In this document: positions 22,832-31,738 of the stretch, in pieces | How positions within the stretch are numbered: position 1 is the first letter of the stretch | Layout of the letters: each line of letters begins with the position of its first letter | Source of the DNA: Nibrella viscosa | GTDB taxonomy: Bacteria; Bacteroidota; Bacteroidia; Cytophagales; Spirosomataceae | NCBI RefSeq assembly: GCF_039541875.1 | Contig: NZ_BAABHB010000001.1 | Coordinates: forward strand, 992,001 to 1,056,000 | Length of the DNA: 64,000 nt | Direction: 5' to 3' | Position numbers and translations under genes: made by a program | Notes under the pieces: model-generated | What the model was told of the DNA's origin: nothing | Seen by the model: only the letters and a program-made list of their open reading frames with translations | The model's database searches: none

Positions 22832-24613
22832 GTGAAAGCACTATCCCACCTCAATAAATACCTTCTGAAGTACAAATGGTACCTGATCTGGGGTACTGTT
22901 TTCACCGTTATCTCTAACCTATTCGGCATTTTTCCGGCGCAGTTGGTGCGCTATTCACTCGACCTGGTTCGGGAGACGCTGGATATTTACTACCTCTATG
23001 ATAAGGCGGAACTGCAGTCGGCGCTATACAAAATATTTGCGTTCAGTATTCTGCTGTATGGTATTCTGATTCTGGTGATGGCGCTGCTGAAAGGCTTTTT
23101 TCTGTTTCTGGTGCGCCAGACGCTCATCGTGATGTCGCGGCATATCGAGTATGATCTGAAGAACGAAATCTACGATCATTATCAGACGTTACCGCTTTCG
23201 TTTTACCGGCGGCATAATACGGGTGACCTGATGGCCCGTATCTCCGAAGACGTTAGTAAAGTGCGGATGTACGTTGGCCCCTCTATCATGTATGGGCTAA
23301 ACCTGATTACGCTCTTTATTCTGGTGATTTCGTACATGGTATCGATTAATGCCCGACTATCGCTGTATGTGCTGCTGCCGCTGCCGATCTTGTCGGTAGC
23401 CATCTATATTGTCAATAATGTAGTGATCCGGCGGTCGGAGGAGATTCAGCGGAGTTTGTCGCGGCTGTCGACCACCGTACAGGAGGCCTTTTCGGGCATT
23501 CGGGTGCTAAAGGCATTTGTGAAAGAAGATACTTCGGCCGAAAATTTTGCCCGCGAAAGCGATCTTTACCGGCAGAAGTCATTGCAACTGACCAAGGTAG
23601 ACTCGCTGTTTTTCCCCCTGGTGGTGCTGTTGGTTGGGCTGAGCAACGTGCTGGTGGTATTCGTTGGCGGTCAGGAGGTGATGGCCGGGCGGCTGACTCC
23701 CGGTAATATTACCGAGTTTATCCTGTACGTGTATATGCTGACGTGGCCGGTAATGGCACTGGGCTGGACCACCAGTCAGACACAGCGGGCGGCAGCCTCG
23801 CAGCAGCGAATCAACGAGTTTTTGGGGTATAAAACCGAGATTGTTTCCGAAAAGAAGCTAAAGCGGGAGATCGAAGGGGCACTCGAATTCAAGCACGTGC
23901 GGTTCGTGTATCCCGACTCCGGTATTGTGGCCCTGAAAGACTTTTCAATGCAGGTGAAAGCCGGTGAGTCTATTGCCATTCTGGGCACTACAGGTTCAGG
24001 AAAGAGTACCATTGCCAACCTGCTCACCCGCATGTACGACGCGAGTGCCGGCGAGATCAGGGTAGATAACATTCCGATCCGGGATTATAACCTGACCTCC
24101 CTCCGGGAGCAGATGGGTTATGTGCCGCAGGATGTTTTTCTGTTTTCCGAAACCATCAGCAACAATGTGCGGTTCGGTAAGCCCGATATGCCGCAGGAGC
24201 GTATTGAGCAGGCCGTTAGGGATGCCGACCTGTACCAGAACATCATTGATTTTCCGGAAGGCTTCGAAACGCGTATCGGCGAGCGGGGAATTACCTTGTC
24301 TGGTGGTCAGAAACAGCGCTTGTCTATCGCCCGCGCCATTGCCCGCGACCCGAAGATTCTGATTCTGGACGATTGCCTGTCGGCGGTAGACACTAACACC
24401 GAAAACATCATTTTGAATAACCTGAAGCGGATTATGGCCAACCGGACCTCGGTCATTATCTCCCACCGCGTTTCCTCTGCCAAGCTCGCCGACAAAATCA
24501 TTGTACTCGACGACGGTGAAGTTGTCGAACAAGGTTCCCACGAAGAATTGCTGGCGCACAATGGCGCGTATCGGGAGCTGTACGAAAAACAGTTGCAGGC
24601 GGAAGAAGCCTAA
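22832..24613 (+). CDS. ABC transporter, fused permease and ATPase (MsbA/LmrA-like exporter)
   Basis: 593 aa half-transporter using a GTG start; the first residues (KALSHLNKYLLKYKWYLIWG) fit the family and no ATG lies nearby. Six membrane helices span about residues 15-310. The ATPase domain has Walker A GTTGSGKST near 384, the signature LSGGQKQR near 489 and Walker B ILILDDCLSAVD near 507. The second Walker B acidic residue, normally the catalytic Glu, is Asp, as in one half of some heterodimeric exporters. Substrate unknown. It ends at a strong terminator shared with pyrB. Confidence 0.93.
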   Translation: MKALSHLNKYLLKYKWYLIWGTVFTVISNLFGIFPAQLVRYSLDLVRETLDIYYLYDKAELQSALYKIFAFSILLYGILILVMALLKGFFLFLVRQTLIVMSRHIEYDLKNEIYDHYQTLPLSFYRRHNTGDLMARISEDVSKVRMYVGPSIMYGLNLITLFILVISYMVSINARLSLYVLLPLPILSVAIYIVNNVVIRRSEEIQRSLSRLSTTVQEAFSGIRVLKAFVKEDTSAENFARESDLYRQKSLQLTKVDSLFFPLVVLLVGLSNVLVVFVGGQEVMAGRLTPGNITEFILYVYMLTWPVMALGWTTSQTQRAAASQQRINEFLGYKTEIVSEKKLKREIEGALEFKHVRFVYPDSGIVALKDFSMQVKAGESIAILGTTGSGKSTIANLLTRMYDASAGEIRVDNIPIRDYNLTSLREQMGYVPQDVFLFSETISNNVRFGKPDMPQERIEQAVRDADLYQNIIDFPEGFETRIGERGITLSGGQKQRLSIARAIARDPKILILDDCLSAVDTNTENIILNNLKRIMANRTSVIISHRVSSAKLADKIIVLDDGEVVEQGSHEELLAHNGAYRELYEKQLQAEEA

Positions 24614-24625
24614 GAGGTACTTAAG

Positions 24626-24661
24626 TTTTCACGCAAAGCGGTACCCCGCTTTGCGTGAAAA
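24626..24661. terminator. Bidirectional terminator between convergent genes
   Basis: A perfect 16-bp stem, TTTTCACGCAAAGCGG / CCGCTTTGCGTGAAAA, with a TACC loop and T4 at each 3' end, placed between the ABC transporter and pyrB stops. Confidence 0.9.
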
Positions 24662-24663
24662 TC

Positions 24664-25584
24664 TTACAACTGCGCCAATAGATACAGCACGGCCATCCGC
24701 ACCGCCACGCCGTTTTCGACCTGATCCAAGATGATGGAGTGGTGCGAGTCGGCGGCATCGGAGGTCAGTTCGACGCCCCGGTTGATAGGGCCGGGGTGCA
24801 TCAGCACAATCGGCCGGTCCAGTTCGTCCAGCATTTTCTTGTTGATGCCGTAGTAAAGCGAATATTCGCGTAGCGAGGGGAAGTATTTAATCTGCTGTCT
24901 TTCCAGCTGAATTCTCAGTACGTTAGCCACATCACACCAGGCCAGAGCTTCGCGTACGTTGTGGGAGACTTTTACCCCCAACGAGCCAATGTATTTCGGG
25001 ATGAGGGTGGTGGGGCCGCAAACCATTACCTCGGCACCCTGGCGTTGCAGGCAGAAGATGTTTGACAGAGCCACCCGCGAGTGCAGAATATCACCGATGA
25101 TGGCGACGCGTTTACCGGCAACATCGCCCAGTTTTTCGCGGATGGAAAATGAGTCGAGCAGGGCCTGGGTGGGGTGTTCGTGGGTACCGTCACCGGCATT
25201 GACCACGTTGGCGTTGATGCGGCTGGAGAGATAATGCGGGGCACCGGGGCTGGCGTGGCGCATGACAATCATATCGACTTTCATGGCCAGGATGTTGTTT
25301 ACGGTGTCGAGCAGGGTTTCGCCTTTCTTCACCGAGCTGCCGGAGGCCGAAAAGTTGATGACGTCGGCGGAGAGCCGTTTCTCGGCTAGTTCAAACGAAA
25401 GGCGGGTGCGGGTTGAATTCTCGAAAAAGACATTGGCAATGGTAATATCCCGGAGAGAAGGTACTTTTTTGATGGGGCGGTTGATCACATCCTTAAACTC
25501 GCGGGCAGTATCCAGAATAAGCTGAATGTCGTTTTCGGTCAGGTTCTTGATGCCCAGCAGGTGTCGGACGCTGAGTTGTTGCAT
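24664..25584 (-). CDS. pyrB: Aspartate carbamoyltransferase catalytic subunit
   Basis: 306 aa. Condenses carbamoyl phosphate with aspartate, the committed step of pyrimidine synthesis. The carbamoyl phosphate loop FENSTRTRLSFE is near 54-65, then GSSVKKGETLLDT, HEHPTQALLDSFS near 138, and HPGPINRGVEL near 270. Length is typical for the catalytic chain. No pyrI gene is next to it, and it is transcribed alone in this window. Confidence 0.97.
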   Translation of the reverse strand: MQQLSVRHLLGIKNLTENDIQLILDTAREFKDVINRPIKKVPSLRDITIANVFFENSTRTRLSFELAEKRLSADVINFSASGSSVKKGETLLDTVNNILAMKVDMIVMRHASPGAPHYLSSRINANVVNAGDGTHEHPTQALLDSFSIREKLGDVAGKRVAIIGDILHSRVALSNIFCLQRQGAEVMVCGPTTLIPKYIGSLGVKVSHNVREALAWCDVANVLRIQLERQQIKYFPSLREYSLYYGINKKMLDELDRPIVLMHPGPINRGVELTSDAADSHHSIILDQVENGVAVRMAVLYLLAQL

Positions 25585-25803
25585 GAGGATTGTGAAGCAA
25601 AGTTTGGCAAAGATAGCGCCCTACCTGTATGAAGTCAAAGCACCCCCTCGCCTAAGCGCGTTCCGGCGCCAGGAGCGGGATGGCCAGGGGTGAGGTAGCC
25701 GCCAGGTAATCAGTTGGTTATGCCGATTACGAACTGAATTTGGCCAATAATAATTCCTTGATTACCTTGTTGATGGTACTCATAACCCAATACCCGCCTG
25801 GCC

Positions 25804-26790
25804 ATGTTTAAGCGCGCTGATTCGATTCTGGGCCGTATCCTGTCCATCTTTTCAACACTGGCGATGCTCCTCATCGTTGCGGTGGCTACGTACCTCATGT
25901 GGTTTTACTACAAGGACCGGCAGCAACTGCAGCGGTTCGAGAACGAGGGCAGGGTGGTTCAGGTAAAAGTCGACGAGGTGGAGTGGGGGCGGGAAGAGTC
26001 CTGGCTCGATAAACTGGGCAACAGCGTATACATCCACTTCCGATATCAGGGTAAGCCGTACACCAGCCGGTGGGTGTTCGACACCAACTGGGTAGCCGGC
26101 GGTGATCGCATCCCGATGATGTATCACGCCGGTTTCGATGACTTCCGGCAGCCGGTATATGACGCATCGGCTCATTCAAACTATGTCCGGTCCCGATTGA
26201 TCCGTTGGAGCGGCATCCCCTTCTACCAGAAAGACAATGTCGCCCTCGGCGGACTGGGTATTCTGGTAGCCGCGTTTATTCTGCTGACCTGTAGCTTATT
26301 CTTTCAACTAACCGGCTGGGCGTTGTGGCAGTGGATCGGACGGTTTGTTGCACTTGGCCTGTTGATTGTCGGATGCGTTTATTTCGCCTACGATAGCTGG
26401 CAGTATTATCAATACTATCAGCACATCAAACAAAACGGCCGCGAAACTTCCGTCGTTGTCGATGAGGTTGACCGGACGAGGCTTGGACGGCGTGGCCGAA
26501 GACGATCCAGCGCTTTTCGCAGCAGTGCGTATCATTACCGGGCGGTGGTGGAGGATGGCGGCAAAAAGCGGGTAATCCCCATTGAGGAGGCTGATTACGA
26601 AACACTGAAGCCCGGCGATAAGCTGGCGGTCTTGTACGATGCGGGCACCGATGATATGATGCCCAAAACCTACGGCCCTGATTACTGGCAGTTTGCCATA
26701 CCAGTCTTCTTTTTGGTTATATCTATAGGGTTTGTATATATAATGCTCCGTCCGGACCGCAAGCGGTTATTGACGCGTTACAGGGTGTAG
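25804..26790 (+). CDS. DUF3592-like membrane protein
   Basis: 328 aa with four membrane helices: one near the N terminus (TLAMLLIVAVATYLMWFYY), two in the middle (LGILVAAFILLTCSLFF, RFVALGLLIVGCVYFAY) and one at the end (FAIPVFFLVISIGFVYIML). Two soluble beta segments separate them, each resembling a DUF3592 unit (RVVQVKVDEVEWG, ETSVVVDEVDRTRL), so the protein looks like an internal duplication. Function unknown. Its 3' end overlaps the convergent WYL gene by 13 nt. Confidence 0.75.
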   Translation: MFKRADSILGRILSIFSTLAMLLIVAVATYLMWFYYKDRQQLQRFENEGRVVQVKVDEVEWGREESWLDKLGNSVYIHFRYQGKPYTSRWVFDTNWVAGGDRIPMMYHAGFDDFRQPVYDASAHSNYVRSRLIRWSGIPFYQKDNVALGGLGILVAAFILLTCSLFFQLTGWALWQWIGRFVALGLLIVGCVYFAYDSWQYYQYYQHIKQNGRETSVVVDEVDRTRLGRRGRRRSSAFRSSAYHYRAVVEDGGKKRVIPIEEADYETLKPGDKLAVLYDAGTDDMMPKTYGPDYWQFAIPVFFLVISIGFVYIMLRPDRKRLLTRYRV

Positions 26791-27773
26791 GTATTCAGGG
26801 CTGCCTGTAAATAACCCACAATGGTGTCCCGCAGGGCTTCGGGTTCGAGTACCGTCACATCCGGCCCAAACTCCAGAATTTTGGCTTCCAGTTCTTTATT
26901 GAGTTCTACGAGAAGCTGCACCCGGTAACTGCCGTCGGGTAAGCGCTTCTCGGTTTGCGTGGGGTGAATCTTTTTGGTAATGACGTACAGCGCCCGCTGC
27001 GGGCTGAAGCGCAACACCACCCACTGCGGATCACTGCCGGTTTTGGTTACGCCGATCACGTGCTGAAAATAACCGGTGAGGTCAACCGGCTTGGGCAAGG
27101 GGAAAACATCAAGCGTGGCGGTTTCGACGGGTGGTTGGGTGATCCGGTCGAGGGCGAATGGCCAGATGCGCCGGGTATCGTCAGATAGTTTATCCCAGGC
27201 AATCAGATACCAGCGGTTGTTGAACTCCTTCAGCATCAGCGGCCATACCGTACGCCAGGCCGGTTCGGTAGCCGCATAAGGCTGGTAGCAGATCCGGACG
27301 AATACGCCCCGGTGCAGGAACCGGTGTAGCGGGATCAGGTACAGTCGTCCTTTCAGATCTGGATTTTCAAATTCGATACGCGGGTTCGGCTCCGCCCGAA
27401 TTACGCTCACCTGTTGCTCCAGACTTAGGAGCGCTTCTTCCAGACCGGCTAGCGCCCGGCTGTTGGTTTCTGCCAGTTGCCGCACCAGCGCCAGCACTTC
27501 GTTGAGGGTGCCCAGCGGCTCATCTTCCAGACCTTCCAGCAGCGAATACGCACGGGCATAGCGGTAGCCGTAATAGCGACTGGATTCCACCGGGGCATTC
27601 AGCATCCGACGCATAAAGTAAATGTCGCTGCGGATAGTGCGCAGGCTAACGGCCTCATCTAAGGCACGGCAACTATCGGCCAGTTTGTCGCCGGAGCAGG
27701 CGCCCTGCCGCAATTGCTTATGGATAGCTAATAATCGCTTGAGCCGTTTGTCGGCCGATTGCTTATCGGTCAT
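26778..27773 (-). CDS. WYL-domain transcriptional regulator
   Basis: 331 aa from the ATG at 27773 (MTDKQSADKRLKRLLAIHKQ). The open frame reaches 27800, but nine extra residues add nothing. The N-terminal helix-turn-helix includes SLRTIRSDIYFMRRML. The WYL domain in the middle reads FNNRWYLIAWDKLSDDTRRI, with the usual R-x-W/Y-x-L pattern. The C-terminal WCX-like part ends with ALRDTIVGYLQAALN. WYL domains bind nucleic acids or nucleotide ligands and often regulate DNA-damage or defence genes. It is divergent from a RecD-like helicase gene, which it may control. Confidence 0.85.
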   Translation of the reverse strand: MTDKQSADKRLKRLLAIHKQLRQGACSGDKLADSCRALDEAVSLRTIRSDIYFMRRMLNAPVESSRYYGYRYARAYSLLEGLEDEPLGTLNEVLALVRQLAETNSRALAGLEEALLSLEQQVSVIRAEPNPRIEFENPDLKGRLYLIPLHRFLHRGVFVRICYQPYAATEPAWRTVWPLMLKEFNNRWYLIAWDKLSDDTRRIWPFALDRITQPPVETATLDVFPLPKPVDLTGYFQHVIGVTKTGSDPQWVVLRFSPQRALYVITKKIHPTQTEKRLPDGSYRVQLLVELNKELEAKILEFGPDVTVLEPEALRDTIVGYLQAALNTYTL

Positions 27774-27838
27774 ACGTGTTATTTTCTTCAGCGGAAGCAA
27801 AGATGTAACTGAGGTTTTTCCGACGCAAGTGGCTGCGC

Positions 27839-27846
27839 TACTTTCG
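27839..27846 (+). promoter_or_regulatory. Possible -7 box of the helicase gene
   Basis: TACTTTCG differs by one base from the Bacteroidota -7 consensus TAnnTTTG and lies 25 nt before the ATG. A T-rich stretch lies about 20 nt upstream. Confidence 0.25.
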
Positions 27847-27870
27847 TGTCGTCAACCAAACCAGTACACG

Positions 27871-29229
27871 ATGACAATCGCCACGCAAACCATCTTCGAC
27901 CATCTGCCCTTTACGGCCACCCGCGAACAGGCCAACGCGCTGTACCAGTTGGAGGAGTTTACCGCTCCCGACTATACCGACGACGTGTTTGTCCTCTGTG
28001 GGGCCGCCGGTACCGGCAAGACGTCGCTGGTGAAAGCCGTGGTGGACCACCTCGAAGCGCAGCAGATCCGGTATTACCTGACGGCCCCCACCGGCAGGGC
28101 GGCCAAGGTGCTCAGCCGCAAGACCAATGCGCTGGCGCATACGGCGCATCATGTGCTGTACACCCCGCAGACGCTCGCCGACGGCCGGGTGCTGCTGACC
28201 CGTAAACCCGTTACGGCCGAACCGTACAGCGTCTATGTGGTAGATGAGGCTTCCATGATCAGCGACCGGAATCGGACCGACGGCAGCTTTGTAGCCGCCA
28301 AATCGCTGCTGTTCGACCTGCTGGACCATATCAAGCAGAGCAATCCGCGCAATAAGGTTATTCTGATCGGCGACCGCTACCAGTTAGCCCCGGTGGGCGA
28401 GGAGTTTTCCCCGGCGCTGGAACCCGGTTATCTGGAACGTACGTACCGCATGAGCGTCAGGTCGGCTCATTTGACGGAGGTAAAACGGCAGGACAACGGC
28501 TCGCCCATCCTGACTATGGCAACCGACATCCGCCGGCGGAGCGATGCGGGTCTGGCGCTGAACCGGCTCGATGTTCCCCGGTTATCGTCGTATAGCGCCG
28601 GCGTTACGCGCTACCTGAACTTGTACCGCCCCGGGAACCCGGATTACGTCATTATGATCGGGTCGAGCAACAACGTGGTTAACAATTTCAACGAGATTAT
28701 CCGGAAACGGCTGGGCTTTGCTGGATCGGTATTAGCAATTGGCGATCAGGTGGTGATAAACGAAAACTGGTCTGATGGCACGCGCCTGCTGATGAAAGGC
28801 GATACCGGTCGGGTGGTAGAATTGGACCCAACCACCGAAAAACGGGCGGCCCTGACGTTTCAGCGGGCGGTGCTGGCCTTTACGGAACCCTCCGGCGAGC
28901 CGTTTACCGTGACGACCTGCGTGTTATTGGACACCCTGACCAGCGAGCGGGGCGACATTGACCCGGAGGACATGAAGAATCTGAAAGCCGAGCGGATGGC
29001 CAAAAACGCCACCTACCGTCAAACTGAACGGGCCTACGCCGACCCTTACATGGGTGCCATGCGCCTGCGCTACGGCCACGCCCTCACCTGCCACAAAGCA
29101 CAGGGTGGCGAGTGGATTCACGTCATGCTGCACCCCTACCAGCGCCCCAACGACTACCGGTACGCCTACACCGCCGTAACACGGGCCCGGGAGACGGTGG
29201 TGAGCTGGGAGCCGGGCTGGTCAAACTGA
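27871..29229 (+). CDS. RecD-like ATP-dependent DNA helicase (AAA_30 / UvrD_C_2)
   Basis: 452 aa from the ATG at 27871; the frame is open to 27622, but that part lies antisense to the WYL gene. Walker A is VLCGAAGTGKTSLVKAVV near 48, then the TAPTGRAAKVLSRKT motif, Walker B VYVVDEASMISD near 125, LIGDRYQLAPVGEE, and the C-terminal motif ALTCHKAQGGEW with YTAVTRARE. This is the architecture of the short RecD/Dda-like superfamily 1B helicases. It probably acts in recombination or repair. It is divergent from the WYL regulator, with 97 nt between start codons. Confidence 0.88.
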   Translation: MTIATQTIFDHLPFTATREQANALYQLEEFTAPDYTDDVFVLCGAAGTGKTSLVKAVVDHLEAQQIRYYLTAPTGRAAKVLSRKTNALAHTAHHVLYTPQTLADGRVLLTRKPVTAEPYSVYVVDEASMISDRNRTDGSFVAAKSLLFDLLDHIKQSNPRNKVILIGDRYQLAPVGEEFSPALEPGYLERTYRMSVRSAHLTEVKRQDNGSPILTMATDIRRRSDAGLALNRLDVPRLSSYSAGVTRYLNLYRPGNPDYVIMIGSSNNVVNNFNEIIRKRLGFAGSVLAIGDQVVINENWSDGTRLLMKGDTGRVVELDPTTEKRAALTFQRAVLAFTEPSGEPFTVTTCVLLDTLTSERGDIDPEDMKNLKAERMAKNATYRQTERAYADPYMGAMRLRYGHALTCHKAQGGEWIHVMLHPYQRPNDYRYAYTAVTRARETVVSWEPGWSN

Positions 29230-29295
29230 AAGATCAGCATCTGAAATTGCCTGTTAAAATTTGTTTATCTTGCAAAAACCAAGGTCTGTTAAGTT

Positions 29296-29544
29296 ATGGA
29301 AGTCTATTCTGTTGAAATTATCGATCCTAAAGCAAAGGAGTTGCTGCAGGATATGGCGGATAAAGAATTGATTGTACTGAAGCCAACCAGCATACCGGTA
29401 AAGTCAAAGCCGTTAAGCGAGGAGGAGCTAGCTCAAGCTCGTGCCCGAATAATGCGTGGCAGCCCCTCGCTGGATGTAGATGAAATGGTTGCGCATATTC
29501 GAGAGACTCGCGACCGTAGACTTCCTTTCCGTGACGACGAATGA
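29296..29544 (+). CDS. Antitoxin of a PIN-type toxin-antitoxin pair
   Basis: 82 aa, highly charged, no membrane segment. The N-terminal half holds short strands (VYSVEIIDPKAKELLQDMAD, ELIVLKPTS). The C-terminal half is helical and acidic/basic (EEELAQARARIM, EMVAHIRETRDRRLPFRDD), as in toxin-wrapping tails. Its stop TGA overlaps the ATG of a PIN toxin start (ATGA, 29541-29544), the usual coupled order of antitoxin then toxin. The toxin is destroyed, so this is an orphan antitoxin. The call rests mainly on that context. Confidence 0.65.
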   Translation: MEVYSVEIIDPKAKELLQDMADKELIVLKPTSIPVKSKPLSEEELAQARARIMRGSPSLDVDEMVAHIRETRDRRLPFRDDE

Positions 29545-29618
29545 AATTATACGACTCAAATCTGGTGATTTACGCTGCCAGCGGGCTTTGTTGCATGGCT
29601 AGGTTGGAGGCTTTTTGA
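29541..29618 (+). pseudogene. PIN-domain toxin gene truncated by an insertion sequence
   Basis: The first 14 codons, MKLYDSNLVIYAAS, match the N-terminal strand of PIN ribonucleases with the conserved active-site Asp5. At 29584 the frame enters the left inverted repeat of an IS element and stops at 29616-29618. The remaining roughly 120 residues expected for a PIN toxin are absent from the window, including after the element's right end. The fragment cannot be a working nuclease. Confidence 0.65.
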
Positions 29619-30752
29619 CAGCCATCGGCAACCCTAATCTAGAAAACCGATTCAGGCAATCTGCCTTTAGGCGTACCTCTACCTGTTGACGACTCAAGGT
29701 TCGGCTCCGTAAGCGTTCCCCGAATATTACTTTCAACCGATACATACCCGTCTCGGCCTTGCTCCGGCGGTGGTAGCCTACCGCTCGTTTCCAGTCCGCT
29801 AAGCCCAAGGTTTTTATCTTCAACACAGCCTGGTTGCGATCATGCACCAGGGGCTGCCTGTCTTGATCCAACCACAAAATCGCATTGGCTCGCGGGGGAA
29901 TGATAGCCTGAATCTGCTGTTGCTGGAGGTAGTCATACACTTTCTTTTGATCGTAAGCGCCGTCGGCCACTACTTTATTAACCGGCAGGGTAATCGCTTC
30001 CAGCAAGGGCTCCAGCATAGCTGCACCATCTATGTCACTGCTAGTCAGAGTAATAGCTAACACCTGATTGGTAGCTTCATTATAGGCCATATGCACTTTA
30101 CGCCAGCTCCGGCGCTTACTGAATCCATGTTGCCTCACCTTCCACCGCGCGGGCGGCCCCGTCTCCCTCCCCATATACCTTAACGCCCGTACTATCGACC
30201 ACCACATAAACCGCTGCTTCCTCACTGGAAGCGTCTTGGCTGGGCGCTAGTTGTTGGCTGAGTTGAGCTTGCCGACGGCACAACTGGGTATAACTGGGTA
30301 CTTGCAGGTCGAGCTTGAGCGTCTGAAGTAAACTGCTTAGAAAGCCTTGGGTCTGGCGGAAAGCCAGCCCCAGCACATATTTGAGGTGTAGGGCGCATTC
30401 GATACAGGCATCCGAGTAGCGAAAGGCCCCACCGGGCTTTTGAGGGCCGGTGTAATACCAGTTTTCCAGCACTTGTTCATCAAACCAGAGTTGGAGGTTG
30501 CCGCGTTGAATGAGGGCCTGATTGTAAGCGGGCCAATTGGTCAGCCGGTAAGCGGCTTTGGGCTGCTGAGGGGCTACTGATTTGGTTTTTTTGGGGAGTT
30601 TAGCGCCTTTTTCGGCTTGTTTGGGCGTAAAAAAGCGGATCTTTCGGTGAGCACTGGTACCCATAGGGGAAACTTTGATGGTTTGGCGATCTCAAAGTTA
30701 CCAGTGCTTTTTTTATGTTTGGCCATCAACGGCTCTGCCATGCAACAAAGCC
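29584..30752 (-). mobile_element. IS5-family (IS903-type) insertion sequence, 1169 bp, transposase broken
   Basis: The ends are 16-bp perfect inverted repeats, GGCTTTGTTGCATGGC at 29584-29599 and its complement at 30737-30752. Starting with GGCTTTGTTG is characteristic of the IS903 group. One transposase gene fills the element on the minus strand but is split by a 16-bp insertion. The 9-bp flanks (CTGCCAGCG on the left, GAGCTGGCG on the right) are not direct repeats, although this group normally makes a 9-bp target duplication. A later deletion or recombination at one end is therefore likely. Confidence 0.85.
29599..30664 (-). pseudogene. IS5-family transposase, frameshifted by a 16-bp insertion
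   Basis: The N-terminal frame (30664 to 30116) has the DNA-binding half and the first catalytic Asp in YVVVDSTGVKVYGEG. The C-terminal frame resumes at WKVRQHGFSKRRSWRKVHMA and carries the second Asp (VVADGAYDQKKVYDY) and the Glu (RRSKAETGMYRLK). Related IS903 enzymes read GEGEWKV across the joint. Removing the 16 bp at 30146-30161 restores exactly GEGEWKV and a continuous frame of about 350 aa. The DDE residues are all intact, so the insertion is the only visible lesion. Confidence 0.8.
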
Positions 30753-31616
30753 GAGCTGGCGCAGAAAAACCCCTATTTCAAGTCTTTGCTCAAGACAAAC
30801 CGCGTCAAGCCAAATCCGGATTCGTTCAGCGAGTTAACCAACAAAGAAACAGAATACTTCCAGAATGTGCCCGCTCCGGCCACCCTGTTTCTGCTGACCA
30901 AGCCGGATGCCGACTGTCAAACACTGGAACGTAAATACGGCTACGTCGTTTTGGGCGGAAACAACCTGGCTAAAGCCCGCTTCCTGTTCAGCTTCGCCCT
31001 GAGAACGTTTACTAAGAAGAATTCAGCCTACACCGACTGGTCATTCATCGAACCGTTTCGGCACCCGTTCAATGCAATGGTGATTGCAGATAATTATATC
31101 CTGAAGGATTCAGACCTGATAAAGCAGAACTTATTACCTTTTCTGAAGAACTTTCTGCCCGAGCGCCTGGACCACAATGCCTTTCAGCTAACCATACTCA
31201 CTATGGAAGTACCCAACCTGAAGCAGCGGTACCAGGACCTCTCCCAGCAGTTGAAGCAGACATTTCCTTACCCGGTTCACATATGTATTGTAAAATGTAA
31301 CAAGGATGAGCTGCACGACCGCAATATTCTGACCAACTACTTCTGGCTGAGTTCCGGTTATGGCTTTGCCTTATTTAACAAGAATGGCAACGTTGCGAAG
31401 GATACCCATGTTTCACTATTTTCCCGCTTTTACCCAAACCAATCAACCGTTGTTTACGACGGACCTAAAGCGGTTCCGCTCGTTGGGCAACAGGCTGTTT
31501 CGACGATGTGTAACACCTTAGGGGGTATATTCAAAGGCATCAGTTCAGGAAAACCAAAAAATATTGGGTACGAGACGTATGTGTGTGGCGAGCGAACTAA
31601 CCGGCTTCTAAGCTAA
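30753..31616 (+). pseudogene. N-terminally deleted gene next to the IS element (287 codons left)
   Basis: The open frame starts inside the IS, but the host-derived part begins at the IS border with ELAQKNPYFKSLL. The remaining 287 residues look like normal coding sequence: CQTLERKYGYVVLGGNNLAK, SFIEPFRHPFNAMVIADNY, and an H-D-R motif in CNKDELHDRNILTNYFW. That motif recalls the HDR-type sites of some phospholipase D-like or MIT C-terminal domains, but I cannot assign the family. The native start and promoter are lost. It is not the missing part of the PIN toxin. Confidence 0.55.
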
Positions 31617-31682
31617 AGGCTATTTGGTATTTATCCCCGTAGGGAGCGTCTGTCAATAGTGAAGTAGGTGAGCAGGCAATCG

Positions 31683-31738
31683 GGCGTGCCGTAGGTACGC
31701 TACAGGTTCGGCTACAAGGAGCGTACCTACGGCACGCC
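31683..31738. repeat. REP-like palindrome with 19-bp arms
   Basis: GGCGTGCCGTAGGTACGCT (31683-31701) and its exact complement (31720-31738) flank an 18-nt loop. A third, partial arm, CGTACCTACGTCACG at 31771-31785, differs from the right arm by one base. This looks like a repetitive extragenic palindrome unit plus a remnant of a second unit. The plus strand continues TGAAAATACCATTTTTG. Confidence 0.65.

Noticed and set aside
29599..30664. Programmed frameshifting in the transposase
   Set aside because: The two frames are separated by 16 extra bases that interrupt a conserved motif; there is no slippery heptamer, so a disrupting insertion explains it better.
29575..30761. 9-bp target-site duplication around the IS
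   Set aside because: The flanks CTGCCAGCG and GAGCTGGCG differ; only a short inverted match (GCCAGC/GCTGGC) is shared.
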